DNA of 64,000 nt from Histoplasma ohiense (lineage: Eukaryota; Ascomycota; Eurotiomycetes; Onygenales; Ajellomycetaceae): the NCBI GenBank assembly GCA_017607445.1, contig JAEVHH010000006.1:2294001-2358000 (forward strand). Direction: 5' to 3'. Shown one piece after another: positions 1-11,083 of the stretch (positions are counted from its first letter, which is position 1; each line of letters starts with the position of its first letter). The position numbers and the translations under genes were made by a program. The notes beneath the pieces are model-generated. The model was not told where the DNA came from. It was given only the letters and a program-made list of their open reading frames with translations, and searched no databases.

Positions 1-3000
1 CAGAGAGGAGAGGGATTGCGAGAGGGATTGGGAGAGGGATTGGGAGAGGGAGCAAGATGCACGAAGAGAGGAGCAGAACAAGTGGAAGAGATTTCGGTGA
101 GGAAGGTGGAGGAGAGGAGAGGAGGTTGGCCGGTATGGTATGGTATTGGCGTTACGGACCATTCCCCTCACAGTGACAGCGTGACCTGACCCTTTGCCAA
201 GAGATAAAATACACTAACAGGGGTTGATATGTAGTAGTATAAGATTAGTCTCTCTACTCGTACATCTATAATAGCATTGCGGGTTGCATTTTCCTTCCTC
301 ATGTATAATATATATATATATTATTTCAACCAAGATTCAATCCTGAGAATTATTTTCGAGGCTACCGAAACAGATTCAACTCAACTACGACAATCATCAT
401 CATTGACGCCCACGCCACACAGTTAAAAAGGACTGGTTATGGTACATACATCCACCGTTGCCAGGACACGGGGAAATACCGGGCGCATCCATTGACAGCC
501 CGTAATAAATACCAATTTACAGACAATTCCGCCGGGGGATTGATTGAAAGGAGAATGGGGAAAAAAAAAAAAAAAAAAAAGAAACCCAGTTAAAATCCCG
601 CACTCCTCGGGACCATCGGCACGCCAACCACGGTCAATGGGGGCTCGTTTTCAGAAGAAGAGGTTGGAAATTTGGGGCAAAGAACGGCAAAACAACCCGG
701 CGAGGAACGTAAAAAATAACAGATGTTCCAGAGAGAGAAGGGGAAAAAAAAGAAAAGGGGTTCTTTTTTATACTTTCCCATGACAGCAAACTCGATTCAA
801 ATAAAAACTCCCCTCCTCTCAATTGAAGTATCTTGTCATTATCAAGCAACTCCGGATGTTGCTCGTCCACCCAGGAACTTCTGATCTGCATATGTAATTA
901 CAGTACAGCAGATGGTGTGTATTGCCTGTATGGTATGGTATGGTATGGTATGGTACAGTGCTCGGGACCATGAATGATGTCATCGCTCACTGAGTCGCTG
1001 CCAAACGAAATATACATAGGCTTTGTCAACGCTGTTGATGCGGAGTAACGAGCACTAGTACTATCCACCACAGGATAACTCGCTCCACTTCGAGGAGCTG
1101 GCTGGTTATAAAAATGACATTCTTGGACCCGCTGCGCACAATGCAATATCATGACGCGGTGAGAACGAGTACTCCGTACTCCTAAGCCCGTTTGACCCCA
1201 TCTGCGTTGGAAGACAGAAGACAGATAACAGATACGGCATGTGGAGGAACAAGCTTTGTCTTGGCAGTGCTTGGCCAGCCGGGGGCTAGCATCTCTGGGC
1301 ATCTCTGGGCATTCCATCTCCATCTCCATCTCCATCTTGCAAGTCATGTCATCTAACCCACTGCCTGTATGCCCCATCCCCATTCAGTGGGATGTGCCAG
1401 GACGTATTGCAGAGCTGCAGGCCATTATTGATGATCCTGCCACCAGTGAGGCTCAGAAGATAAATCTCCAGACTGCAATCAAACTATATCATGACAAAGT
1501 GTTCCCAGGGCCATTGAAAATGGATCCAGGATGCCAAAGTTGTTCTTCTTAAGGATATCAATTTTGACCGACCGTACTGGTCTGAGGTACTTTCCTTCAT
1601 CCCCACCCCCCAAAATGATCTGTCAGGTCCTGTGCTCACCTTCTGTTTCAACCCAGGGTTTTGCCCAGCAGCAATCCGCACAAACTATGATTCCAGCAAT
1701 TTGAGAAAGACGTATCTTCTGCATGAAGCTGACACTATTTCCGGGGCGTTTCTACATAAAGAATGCCATTGCGTATATCTGCCATCCGATCTTGATTCGG
1801 TCTGGGTACAACTGGTCGGGTGCGGTAGCTTTTGGTGCCATGGTTGAAACAAGAATGTTCTTTGCTGGTTGTTGTTGATGTTGTTGTTCATAGTTTTTCT
1901 AAGGATACATATGCAGCCAGAGACTATGACAAACTTCACCTCACTAGCCTACCCTTATGTTCAGCTGCTCTCTAGTTACATTTCTCTAGTTACATTTTTC
2001 TATTCATAACTAAGTCATTCTTAATGGAGATACTTCACTACATCATTCTGGATCTAGTCCTCAAGGGGGGGCCTTGCCCCCACAATTGCTCATACAATAC
2101 CTCTGTTCGGTTCTCAATGACGAGGGTGTGGGAGACGGATTTTCGCCCAATGCGTCAATTCAACACAGATAGGAAGAAATGCTATGACCATCGGAATCCC
2201 ATATTATCTCATATGATGTCAACACGGCAGCTCATTATTAACTAACAGTTACGCCTGATCTCATCAGATCTTCGCAGAGATGGGATACTGTGAGCGTTCC
2301 CACGAGTCAGGGGCTCGAGTTTCTGCTGTTGCAGTTTGCTTCGAAGAGTTGCTAATCAAACCAAGCCAGGTCAGGCCAAGGTATATACATACATACATAC
2401 CCATGCCAGAAGATAACCCCACGATCCTCCTCTCCATGCGGCTGCAACATCGGGTTCAGCTCCTACCAGACCTTATCCCGTGGAACCCCAGTTCGAGAGG
2501 GGAAAAAATCAATCGGGTGCGCAACGTGTTGTTTTTCCTAACTGCTCGGTTGTTGAGATCTTGGCTGGCATTGGAATTCAATCCGCCATTCTCCCTATCC
2601 AAGATCATCCACCCGTCTATCCAGCCATCCAGCCATCCATCTATCGATGCTCCTTTGCCTGGGAATTGAAATGCCACAAAACGTCAATCTGGCAGAGAGA
2701 CTATGCTACTCATTTATTTTTTATTTTTTATTTTTTTTATCTTTTTAAATCCATGCCTTTTCGGCTGTGGATAATCATGCGCGCCGGATCGGGGATATTC
2801 CCCCTGCCCGCACCGCCAGAAGACTACGGCTTCGGCTTGAATTGAAATCCGACCCCAGGCGGGGTGTCATTCATTCTCTGCCCCTCAGCGCTTCGAGATT
2901 TGCAAGTACACCGCTCATACTTTTAATTCTTCATTGGCTGGTAGGCGGTATCCACGATTTCTAGTCAGACTTCTCCGAAGTGTGAATGGGAAAAGGGTCC

Positions 3001-3580
3001 GGGGAGAAGATATATATTTTTAGTTCCGGAGTTACTCCAATTCCAGAAGAAATCTCCATGCAGCCATTTTCTATTGGGAGGCCAAGCATTTTGCGGAATT
3101 TAGCTGTGGATTTTGTATGGTCGTTACGGGCGTAAAAGTGGTTTATTTTGGGGATGGTAAGCATTTAGACTTTCGTCTGGGGTCCCAATCTTGCTTGTAT
3201 CTTGGCCCTTATGAGGTCGGCAAGTTCATTACAGAGTAAAGTTTTAAGATTTCGACTGCTTTGATCGCCGGGGTGGACCCCTTCTTCGTGCATGCATATC
3301 AGGAGGATGTCTACGCCAGGCCTTCGAAACATAAGAAACAACAGAACCCATGCCTACCATTAGTATGGACTTCTTTGGATCATGACACCCAATTCCCCGC
3401 GCTGCTTATGGATGCCATCGCCTTGCATGCAATAGCGAGAACCCGTGCCCATATGAGATGGTCTATATATGCCCCAGCACCCAAGCGGCCCCTCTCCGCT
3501 TCCAACAAAATAACAAAATAACAAAAGTAAGCCCAAAAATATAAAGAAAATACAACAGAACAGCAGAAAGAATCCCAAAC
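1..3580. other. Gene-poor left flank
   Basis: I see no convincing gene here. The stretch contains a purine-rich GAGAGGGATTG-like repeat at 1-60, a run of 20 A at 561-580, five TGGTA copies at 931-955, about four CATCTC copies at 1314-1336 and CATA/CATC-type short repeats near 2386-2402 and 2610-2645. Open frames overlapping these repeats are low complexity. A weak coding relic near 1380-1630 is listed separately. Confidence 0.6.
1380..1630 (+). pseudogene. Possible decayed coding fragment, unrecognised
   Basis: A frame starting in the CATCTC repeat gives a plausible soluble helical stretch (around IAELQAIIDDPATSEAQK). At about 1520 the sensible reading jumps by one base: the first frame ends soon after in a Ser-Ser-stop, while the neighbouring frame continues as WIQDAKVVLLKDINFDRPYW. 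This looks like one protein split by a single-base shift in an A-rich stretch. I do not recognise the family, and chance open frames are possible. Confidence 0.22.
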
Positions 3581-4405
3581 ATGTCCAACCCCACCAACAA
3601 CCACTCATCCCGTTTCGAAATCCGCCAACTACGCCCTGAGCACATCGAGTGGGCCAAAGCCGTGCACACCCACAGCAACAGCTTCTTCTCCCCCATCTGG
3701 CCAAAACTATACCCCAACCTTCCACCATGGCGCATGCACGAGTTTTTCTCCTCCTTCGACTACCTGGTACGCCACCAGATCGAGTCCGGCCTGTCCTACG
3801 GCGTCTTCGACACAGAATATAAATTCAAGAACCCCGAGTCCGCAAAGACGGGCGGGAAGCTATACTGGAAAGAACCCACCACAGATATCGAAAAGGAGGC
3901 CACGACACAGCAATCCCTCCTCGACCAGATGGACTTCCCGCTCGTCTCGATCGCTCTCTCCCTCGACGCCTTCCACCCCTTCGAGATGGAAAAGATGATG
4001 CCACTATTCGCCCTGGCCCCGGAGTTCGCCTTCATCAACGCCCAGATCAGCGAGAGGGACACACGGGATCCGGCCATGCTGGAGGACCCCAGCGCTTCCG
4101 GCCAGATCCTGCGACGCAACTCCACCGCCACGCGCGCGGACTATATGGGCCTCGGGCTGATGAAGATGCTCTCGCATTATCTCATGAATGAGGCTGCGGG
4201 TAAAGGCTTTAGAGAGATCAGGATCGAGACCTTCAGCGATGCTGTGTTCCGTGTGTGGACGAATCCGCCGTCGCCATACAAGGCGGAGGTGGTGTGTGAG
4301 TTGAATTTGAAGGAGTTTGCGGGCGAGGTGGAGGTGTTTGGACAGACGTTACCCTTTGAGTATGTCGATCAGATGGTTGCGAGGGTTTATGTGAAGTTGG
4401 AATGA
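3581..4405 (+). CDS. GNAT-like acetyltransferase-fold protein
   Basis: Single-exon gene for 274 residues. The N-terminus (FEIRQLRPEHIEWAKAV, residues 12-28) has the strand-then-helix opening of GNAT N-acetyltransferases. The C-terminal half (YMGLGLMKMLSHYLMNEAAG, about 187-206) has the helix that usually follows the acetyl-CoA loop, although the classic Q/RxxGxG/A motif is weak (R-ADYMGLG). The protein has no signal peptide or membrane segment, so it is probably cytosolic. The first ATG follows an A-rich leader and starts the longest frame. The substrate is unknown. An alternative is a non-catalytic GNAT-fold protein. The family call rests on fold-like features, not on a catalytic signature. 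Confidence 0.6.
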   Translation: MSNPTNNHSSRFEIRQLRPEHIEWAKAVHTHSNSFFSPIWPKLYPNLPPWRMHEFFSSFDYLVRHQIESGLSYGVFDTEYKFKNPESAKTGGKLYWKEPTTDIEKEATTQQSLLDQMDFPLVSIALSLDAFHPFEMEKMMPLFALAPEFAFINAQISERDTRDPAMLEDPSASGQILRRNSTATRADYMGLGLMKMLSHYLMNEAAGKGFREIRIETFSDAVFRVWTNPPSPYKAEVVCELNLKEFAGEVEVFGQTLPFEYVDQMVARVYVKLE

Positions 4406-5265
4406 TGGATGGATGGATTGGGGGTAGAATCGGCCTGGTTTTTTTTTTTTTTTTTTTTTTTTCATCCTGCTTGCGACGTGGCGAGGACAGTCAAAATAAA
4501 ATGCATTATTTGTTTTTACTTTGCTCCTTTCCTTCCTTTGGTCTGTGGTGGGAAATATGCGAGACACTGCTCGGTATATTCTCGACAAAGATGCCTTCGC
4601 AGCTTTATTTATTCTGAACGGTTGACATCGCAGCTCTAACTAATCGACTTGATCCATCCATAACTCACCAACTCGCCATTGGGATGATTTAAATGATTTT
4701 ATCCGGGGATGAGCGGGAAACTAATTAACTCTAGGGACCAATTAAGAGAAGGACATCCTGGCGGAACGGAAACTTAACGTATGCGAAGCAGTCTCTTGAT
4801 CATGTTGAACAATTGAACAATCCAACTTTGCTAATCCATACATACATAGTCTCTCAGCGCTCGATCAAGACCCCGCAATTTGTACTTATTTTGTTTTATT
4901 TTTTTTTTTTTTTTTCCCCGCCGTTGAATCCTAGCTGGATGTGGCTTTTCTTCTCGTTCTACAGCTCCCCTTGACTGTTTTCGAATGTGGCTTGACGCCC
5001 ACGGGTCGATATCCAGGTCTTACTCGCCTGTAACAACATCCGTCTGGGGTCGGGAGGGGCTGAGGGTGATTCGTACTTTCTGAGTCACTCCAGTGCCCTC
5101 AACGAGTCACAGTGCTGAATGCTGATGCTGACTCCTCGCTCGACACAGATATAAAATGGCGGTCACATCTCGCGGGGAAGAAATTGTTCTTCTACAGTTT
5201 AGAGTCTTGTATTTCTCTTTACATATTCTTCTTGCGTGTAGGGGAAGCTGAACTATCATCAACGT

Positions 5266-5311
<46 letters not shown>

Positions 5312-5377
5312 GCCCTTCACCAAGGACTTCAACAGTGAAAAACATACGTTGTTGAACTCGATACCCTGACTTCAATC
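4406..5377. other. Intergenic, homopolymer-rich
   Basis: No gene seen. It holds T runs at 4439-4462 and 4899-4915 and the CA microsatellite listed separately. The last 270 bases should contain the promoter and leader of the gene at 5378. Confidence 0.6.
5267..5309 (+). repeat. (CA)n microsatellite
   Basis: About 21 uninterrupted CA units, ending 68 bases before the start codon at 5378, so probably inside the transcript leader or core promoter. The CVCVCV and THTHTH open frames over it are artefacts of the repeat. Confidence 0.95.
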
Positions 5378-7177
5378 ATGGATGATGAATGGGTGGATAT
5401 TACCCCTACTAAGGCACCTGTTCTCCCCGCTTACCTAGACGAGCTCCCAGTTCGGAAAAAGGAGACCCGCATCGACCCAAAGCCCCTATACCAGCGGATG
5501 GCGAAACGCGCAGTTGATGTTCTGAACTCGCGCCCCACTGCACCGATTTTTCGCGTCAACATGAAAAATTCTACTATCAAAATGAACGCGGTCTTCGAAT
5601 ATGCTTTCCCGCCCGAGCACCGCTCAGAAGTTAGGTGCAATACTTGTGCTCACTTCATAAATCGCTACGGAGACCTCTGCATCGTCGATGACTCGACGGG
5701 GAAACTAATCCCGCTCTTCTGGAGCGAGGATAAGTCTCTCCCGGTCCTCTTCCGAGCTCCCGTCAGCGCCATGTGTAAACTCTTTGAAGACGGAACAGTA
5801 GCCAAGGAATATAGAATCACCAGCAATAAGCGCCGGTCCCTCGGATTCAAGAAGAAAGGAGGCTTCAGGCACATGGCGTTTGAGATCCCATGTGCTCGGC
5901 GGGTGATTCCACCGGCCGTGGCGCGCACCATGTCTCCCACAAACGAGCAAAGGGAGATGCTGCAGCGGATCCTGGAAGATTACAACACGGAAACCGTCCG
6001 TAAAGCAGCAGCCATGCTGCAGGAGAACCGCCTGCCATACGCTGATGCCCACAAGGGTGCCATTGGCTGGCTTCTTGATGTGCAGAAGTCCCGCGGAGTA
6101 TTGCTAAAGTCCAGCGCTGTTAGCGACACAAAGCGACACAACATCCAGACTCATATCGCAGCGTCTGCCTTCATTGGATGTCTGAAACAGTTGCGCTCGG
6201 GCGCACTTTCGAAGCTTCTCGAAGGGGTTAAAGAGGGCAAGGAGTTCAAAGAGCTGGACCGACAGTGGAGAGAACTGTGCGATCCCAAAATTTATTTGCG
6301 TCCACAGAAACCCCCGAAAGCGGGCAATATCGCTGTCGCGGAGAAGTTGTTCGAGGAACTAGGCCTGACGAAGGGTGATATGGCTAGAAAGTACCTGGCG
6401 CCAAGTGATATTCCGAAGGAAGTCTATATGTTCCGAGATCTCCAGGTGGAGAAGAAGACTTCAAAACAGGAACCGAAGAAGCAAGAAGGAATCTTTACAG
6501 ATGTAATTCCGAGATCTGTTCCAAAATTCAACCCGAAGACCCAGAGAGACTCAAGCGAGTTAGATCCCCCGAAATCCATTTCCTTCTCCAACTTCGTCCA
6601 CACCGTCTTGCTTACTGCCAAGGAGGTCGAAGTTAAGCTCCAGCAAAGAGAATATCTCTACTTCTTGATTAGCGGCTATCCTGGCTCTAAGCCCCTGATG
6701 CAATGGCACACTAAAGTCAACCTCGTCAGCCCGTTCACCTTCACCAGCCCAGTATCCACATCCAGATACAATCTGTACACAGGTTGGAACCGAGTTACCG
6801 CCGTGGTGCCATTCCCTCACCTCTGGGATGCTGCGCCAGCAGCAAAGACCTTCCCGTTGCTGCCAGCCGATGCCTCTGAGTTCCAGCATTACCACCGTAA
6901 ACACGGGTTCAGGTACCTCGTTTGTCTTGACGGCATTGAGGAAAAGACAAAGAAGGTCGGCCTCTGCTTGTTCCCGGCGATGCTCAAGTCGCAATTCCAC
7001 CCTGTTCGCGCGACCATCGAGGCGTATAGTGCTGCAGGCACGATTGAGGAGCCTGCAGGAAATTATGTGGGGGGTATCTCTGTGAGTCGCTCGAGCAGCG
7101 AACACACTAAGCGTTTGTATAGGGTGACAGATGAGGATGGGGATAGGAAGTTGTACGAGACAGTGATTTTCGAGTAA
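5378..7177 (+). CDS. Uncharacterised 599-aa protein resembling a phage protein family
   Basis: Intronless gene of 599 residues with no signal peptide or membrane segment. Residues 57-115 run F-R-V, an F-P segment, then C87-N-T-C90, AHFINRYGDL, then TGKLIPLFW. Residues 302-345 contain DPKIYLRPQKPPKAGN, AEKLFEELGL and ARKYLAPSDIP. Residues 401-444 contain ISFSNFVHTVLLTAKEVEVK and a KPLMQW segment. From memory, the same order (Cys-x-x-Cys with FI and G; NYKRP-type stretch before an ELGL helix; TAK-VEV before a K-x-L-x-W) occurs in uncharacterised proteins of tailed phages and prophages. That match is a recollection, not a search. The family has no function that I know. The CxxC could bind zinc, but only one pair is obvious. 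The single-exon structure fits capture from an intronless source, though intronless fungal genes are common. Confidence 0.8.
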   Translation: MDDEWVDITPTKAPVLPAYLDELPVRKKETRIDPKPLYQRMAKRAVDVLNSRPTAPIFRVNMKNSTIKMNAVFEYAFPPEHRSEVRCNTCAHFINRYGDLCIVDDSTGKLIPLFWSEDKSLPVLFRAPVSAMCKLFEDGTVAKEYRITSNKRRSLGFKKKGGFRHMAFEIPCARRVIPPAVARTMSPTNEQREMLQRILEDYNTETVRKAAAMLQENRLPYADAHKGAIGWLLDVQKSRGVLLKSSAVSDTKRHNIQTHIAASAFIGCLKQLRSGALSKLLEGVKEGKEFKELDRQWRELCDPKIYLRPQKPPKAGNIAVAEKLFEELGLTKGDMARKYLAPSDIPKEVYMFRDLQVEKKTSKQEPKKQEGIFTDVIPRSVPKFNPKTQRDSSELDPPKSISFSNFVHTVLLTAKEVEVKLQQREYLYFLISGYPGSKPLMQWHTKVNLVSPFTFTSPVSTSRYNLYTGWNRVTAVVPFPHLWDAAPAAKTFPLLPADASEFQHYHRKHGFRYLVCLDGIEEKTKKVGLCLFPAMLKSQFHPVRATIEAYSAAGTIEEPAGNYVGGISVSRSSSEHTKRLYRVTDEDGDRKLYETVIFE

Positions 7178-8325
7178 ACGGTTTGAGGTTTTGAATCTCA
7201 GAGGACGGGTATAGGTAGGTTCGAGTGGAACCAGGCTTGGTGTCTAAGAGGGGGGAAGGCAGTCGGCAAAGTTTAGGCTACTAGTATGCATGTGTATAAC
7301 TTGCCGTGGAGTTCTAAATTCTTTGAAGGCGAACACCGGAGAATCTGGGGAAGGGGGAAGAGGGAAGGAGTTATTTGGCGGAAATATTAGGATGGCTTTG
7401 TACTGTGCCTTAAGTATGTTGGTGTTAGGAGCTCACTGTTGAAAGGAGATACGTTATTGGTAAAAAGGAAATGCAGGAGGAGTGTTCATGGAGACAATGG
7501 CCCCAATGCGGTTCAGAATTATTTTATTTTATTTTATTTTATTTTTATTTTTTTCAACCGTGCCAACAACAGTATATCCATTCCTATCCCCTGTAAGAGT
7601 TGCTCGATCATGGTGCGCTCGCCCTTGGACCCCGTCAGAAACGGCGACATCAACCGTCCCATCGGTTCGCCCGTTGCTTTTCTCTTCCCCAGAAATTAAG
7701 GCATCAGTTTTGGATTCAGAAACAGACTTTGACAAAAAGAATCGACCCTAGCAACTAGTATCCAAGACTGCCTCAATCAACACCCCCCAAGGGGCTAAGT
7801 GTTGAGGACAGTCCGACTCTACTCCCTCCCAACTGGCCAAGCACGGCGAAAAGCTTCTGTGAACAGGGCTTAACTCTTAAAGGGTGGTGGTCCCCGAGAA
7901 GGACTTTTGGTGCTCCGCTGAGCATTTACGGAGGCGTGGAACAAGGTCGCAGCACATGGCAGAAATTCAAATGGAGATCTCCATGCTGGAGTGGAATGTC
8001 TGGAGTTAAGGGGGCGGGACGCCTAAACTTCCCGGCCAAGTTTTAAAAGCGAAATGCCCCTAAACCATCCCCAAATATTTTTGGAGCTTGGTCAACGGGG
8101 ATGTTTAGAGGTTTGCTTGAACAAATAGCTCAAGTCTGGAAGCCCTTTTCAAGTTTTAACACCTCCAGTACTTTATCCTGCCCGCCTTTCATCATCCTTC
8201 TCACCACCCTTTTCCAGATTAGGCATCACTGAACGAGGTTATAAATGGGTTGTCCGCAGTTTGAGTATCATTCCCTTTTGTTCACGAAAAATCAATCAGA
8301 CAGAACCACCACTTCCTGCGCCTTT

Positions 8326-8356
<31 letters not shown>

Positions 8357-8772
8357 GGTCATGAAACTCCATCCCAGAGACCCAACCGCCGAGCCAAGAG
8401 TCACATCAACATCACTGCCCCGGCCAAGATATTAGCGGAGCCGAGAGGGAAGGGATCTTCCCAAGGTTTGATAGACTCGTGATATGGAGCAATAATCGAG
8501 AGCATTTTTGAGGCTCCAACGCGGTCGGTCTCCACAAGGCTGACCCATTCTCAAGCAAGCGCAAAAAGAATACGATCTGGTGCTTGGTGGGCACAAGCCG
8601 TTCAAAGAATGCGGTTGGATATCTAAATTGTTTAAAGCTCCCCACCCACGGCGAGTATAGGTTAGATTCTTTCAAAGATAATAAATCTTTCAGTGGCCTT
8701 TGTTCGTGCCTGTTACAAACTTCTAGCGCTACATACCGTGCCCAACTTATATATCCTTGAATAAAAGTCAAT
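7178..8772. other. Intergenic with T-rich tracts
   Basis: No gene seen. It has an ATTTT repeat at about 7520-7545 and a run of 29 T at 8328-8356. Open frames here are short and lack introns, domains or signal peptides. Confidence 0.55.
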
Positions 8773-9225
8773 ATGAAACTCACCTCCCTATCCATCTTTT
8801 CCCTCCTCGCAACGCCGATCCTCGCCATAAACGGCCGATGCGATGCGGGATCCGAATGGGGCTCGCGCCCAGACTGCATCTGCATCGACCACAATCAGTG
8901 CACGAACAGGTGGAAGGGCCACGCCGTCCAAGGGTCCCCGGGTAATTGGCCTTGTCCATGGGACGGCGGGAATGTTTGGGGTTGCATGGTTGGCCACCCG
9001 TGTGTGACACATGATTCTTATTGCGGGTGGAGGAGCGTTTGCACGGGAACTGGCCGGTATTCGGGGATCGTGTTGCCCGGTAAGCCAGCCGGTTTGCACC
9101 CATAGAAATCATATAAGTAGAAGTTGGACAGCCGTTTGAGCTAACATGTTGCGTCCGCGCGGGTATATCTAGATCCTGTTTGCCCCGGTGGGAATGATTT
9201 CGTTTGCTGTGATATGCATGGCTAG
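8773..9225 (+). CDS. Small secreted protein with 12 cysteines
   Basis: Two exons (8773-9079 and 9173-9225) give 119 residues. The 93-nt intron has a GTAAGC donor, a GCTAAC branch site and a TCTAG acceptor. Without splicing the frame ends at 9105 and loses the last cysteines. Residues 1-18 are a signal peptide (MKLTSLSIFSLLATPILA). The mature part has 12 Cys, an even number suited to six disulfides, and ends with PVCPGGNDFVCC. A closing C-P-G-x-N-D-x-x-C-C module is, as far as I recall, shared by fungal small secreted proteins and by N-terminal modules of some secreted NlpC/P60 and lysozyme-type enzymes. No catalytic domain follows here. Role unknown; effector-like or wall-associated is inference. 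Confidence 0.75.
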
Positions 9226-10062
9226 AGTGTGGAAATTGAGGAATGGGTGGAATCGTGTCAATTTCCTGTAGCTCTCTGAGAGCCAAATTTCTCTTCTTGT
9301 TGTTTCACACTATCATATTGTCCGCTGAATGTGCTGGAGTATATATTAACTTAGGACGCAGATAGCTAGAAGAAGCAATGACCTACTCTCTTCTTTGTTC
9401 ACAATGTGCTATCTTGGAAAAAACTCAAAGTTTAATGTTCGAGCAACATGTACAATGATGTCTCGACGGAAGGGTAAAGAGGAGAATATGTGAATTTTGT
9501 TTTTCCGCCTTGAGGTGTTTGTGATGAATCTGAGGTGCCTCGGAAATTTCCAGTGCTGCAGAAAGCGCAACAGCGATAGTTTGCGCCTAACCCTTGTCCG
9601 TGCTCCGTTTTAGCCCTCCTTTGAGCAACATGTATCGTCCGCACACAAGTTTATATGGATTATTGGAAAAAACCTTGTTAATAGGTTCTCCCTTATTACG
9701 CAGCACGTAGCAGATATGTGAATGACGTCTACTCCGTAAATTCCACAGAGTTATCCGGCCAATCCAAGGATTTCTTGGCCGTCGATCTGTCGGATAAGAT
9801 GCCAGGAACCAGCGTTGTATTCCTCCTGCGGTCACTAGCTGCCACCCAGGCCCAATCATAGCATAGCTTAACCCCTTTCCAATCTGACATCTCATAACTA
9901 ACCATGACAAGAAGGAAAGTCAACCTTTTCGAAGCATGGGTCAGGGGATTCCCGCAGGAATACGGAGCCGAGGGATATTGTGAATATCGAGGAAAATCTT
10001 TATCTTTATCTTCTGCCTTGTTCCCATTTGTTCCGTAAGCCTCGAGCTTTTATTGAATACAA
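9226..10062. other. Intergenic between two surface-protein genes
   Basis: I see nothing beyond ordinary AT-leaning spacer. The minus-strand open frames at 9432-9923 have no recognisable features. Confidence 0.5.
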
Positions 10063-11083
10063 ATGGTCCAGCATTCTTCCTCTTCTGTCATTGCCCTGTT
10101 GTGGCTCCTTGCGCTTGTGGACGGGCAGGAGACCCCCAAGGATGGTTCGACTCTTCCCCCGGCCGAAGTCCTTGGAATGGGACTCTCCCCCGCCAGTCCG
10201 TTGTTTGCACGCGGCATGCTGGATATTAGACAAGTTTATACATGTGTAGATGCCGGGTTTTTTCCATGCGATCGTAGGTTTACGACAACATGACCGTCAC
10301 TCGTTGTCCTCGAGGTTGATGAGCAAATACTAACAAGGGTTAGATCACCGCGGTTGCTGCAAATCCGGATGGGGTTGTTGCCCAACAGAGTGTTGCCCTC
10401 CGGGCACGAATTGCTGCAGAGGAGGCGGCTGCGTCTATCCAGGAGGCCGATGTTGCGGCGGCGGATCTTCATGCCCACCTGGCTCAATTTGTTATCAGGC
10501 CGCTGGGACTTGGAAATGCCGAAAACCTTGCCCGCATGTAACAACTGATACCACCACTGTCACGAGAAGTCTGGAATTGACGACGACAACAACAACCAAA
10601 ACGGTGGCGCCAGGAAGGGAGCCGTCAGGATTCAGTTGCACCCCAATGACCGTGACAAACTCTCTTGGAGATTCGCTCGAACTTGGGGATAACTGCGCGT
10701 TAAAATACTCCCATGCCAAAACAGTCACCTCTTCCGAAGCGGCCAGAGCGCTGCGTATAAGACAAGACGACTGCCCACCAACTCGGACAACTTCGACAGT
10801 CTACGCAACTGAAGGCGCTGGCGGCTTCATGACAGTCACTGCGACAGTCACAGGAAGCAATTCCGCCCCGTCTGGCTTCTCGTGCACCCCCATGACCGTG
10901 ACGAATGCGGCGGGTGATGAGCTAGTCATGGACGATAAGTGTGCCACACAACTGGCCACAGCGGCGGCAAAAGGAGAATCCCAACCGGGCACTGCTGGGA
11001 GAGGCGATATCTTCGTGGCGACGCGTTATGCTGTTTTGGGAAGCATTGTTGCTCTTCTGATAGGCCTGTATATAGATAATTAG
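10063..11083 (+). CDS. Cysteine-rich GPI-anchored surface protein
   Basis: Two exons (10063-10273 and 10344-11083) give 316 residues. The 70-nt intron has a GTAGGT donor, an ATACTAAC branch and a GTTAG acceptor. Order: signal peptide (about 1-22, hydrophobic VIALLWLLALV), a short linker, a Cys-dense domain beginning HHRGCCKSGWGCCPTECC and ending WKCRKPC, a Thr-rich stalk, then two copies of a module opening PSGFSCTPMTVTN separated by about 70 residues. It ends in a hydrophobic tail (YAVLGSIVALLIGLY) after small residues, as expected for a GPI signal. Such proteins sit in the plasma membrane or cell wall. The exact omega site and ligand are not evident. Confidence 0.85.

Noticed and set aside
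898..1383. 161-codon minus-strand frame
   Set aside because: Half is translated from TGGTA and CATCTC repeats (MEMEMEM, HTIPYHTIPY); no domain or splice context.
5107..5369. Cys-Val and Thr-His repeat frames on both strands
   Set aside because: Direct translation of the CA microsatellite.
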